Below, piece after piece: positions 63,876-64,000 of a stretch of 64,000 nt of DNA (positions are counted from its first letter, which is position 1; each line of letters begins with the position of its first letter). The translations under genes were made by a program, and so were the position numbers. Below the pieces are notes generated by a model, which saw only the letters and a program-made list of their open reading frames with translations, did no database searches and was not told the DNA's origin. The stretch is from contig CBFIAS010000001.1 of the NCBI GenBank assembly GCA_965660635.1, positions 62,001 to 126,000 of the forward strand, given 5' to 3'. This DNA is from UBA7374 sp965660635 (lineage in GTDB: Bacteria > Verrucomicrobiota > Verrucomicrobiia > Opitutales > Coraliomargaritaceae).

Positions 63876-64000
63876 TGTAGCAATGTGTGGAAGATAATGA
63901 TTGTGAAGCAGGTTAGGCAACCAAAAGCCTGGAACAAGTAAAATGCCGGATGGAAATTTTTCGACGAAACCTCTTTACAACTAAATGCAGGTGATTTTAC

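Overview
The window looks like a chromosome segment of a Verrucomicrobiota bacterium, probably of the Opitutae (Puniceicoccales) type. The reasons are a PEP-CTERM protein ending in an RRRR tail, a LacI-like plus AraC fusion regulator of the XylR type that is common in this phylum, a five-gene pseudopilin cluster resembling the so-called Verru_Chthon cassette, a histone-H1-like lysine/alanine tail fused to a DksA-like domain, and dispersed short intergenic repeats. This placement is inferred from family recognition; no search was run.

Bases 1 to about 24.9 kb form an accessory region for glycan use, visibly less GC-rich than the rest. It starts with a transposase cut by the window edge. A minus-strand operon follows (9950 to 681): sodium/solute symporter, FAD oxidoreductase, GH31, a glycosidase-tail remnant, GH43 and an MFS sugar porter. 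Next come a ParDE-type toxin-antitoxin pair, an intact IS1595-family element, a secreted discoidin plus GH9-like protein divergent from an XylR/AraC-type regulator, a PEP-CTERM protein, a truncated GH36-like gene, and an operon of GH92 alpha-mannosidase, phosphomannose-isomerase-like protein and ROK sugar kinase. Four promoters in this region share one near-palindromic operator, each with a -10-like hexamer exactly 20 bp away on the minus strand. I read these as a regulon of the local regulator. Several genes are damaged (GH92 frameshift, GH36 truncation, glycosidase tail, fragments at 23.7-24.6 kb), so the locus seems to be partly decaying.

A tRNA-Pro(CGG) with its own terminator (24942-25061) marks the change to GC-rich, dense, mostly housekeeping sequence. 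In order: VapBC pair, gpmI, a calcium/cation antiporter, a second VapBC pair, ileS, the H1/DksA fusion, lspA, a DtxR-type regulator, a Cu/Zn efflux permease, fmt, a DEDDh exonuclease, hisN-like phosphatase, SulP transporter, small hypothetical genes, an alpha/beta hydrolase, two ribbon-helix-helix genes around a 45-N gap, a sugar-nucleotide 4,6-dehydratase with its aminotransferase, mutL, a DeoC homologue, an M23 peptidase, a lipoprotein, a metallophosphatase, an MBL-fold hydrolase and an RNase D-like exonuclease.

The last 10 kb hold a 125-bp hairpin that exactly fills the gap between two convergent stop codons, the pseudopilin cluster, trhO, a DEAD-box helicase, gltX, lipB, lipA and pyrD. 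The most unusual points are the shared operator architecture, the H1/DksA fusion, the DeoC homologue whose Schiff-base lysine is a glutamine, the 125-bp hairpin, the lspA frame without a canonical start, and the 11-bp duplication that cuts the signal peptide off the GH92 enzyme.
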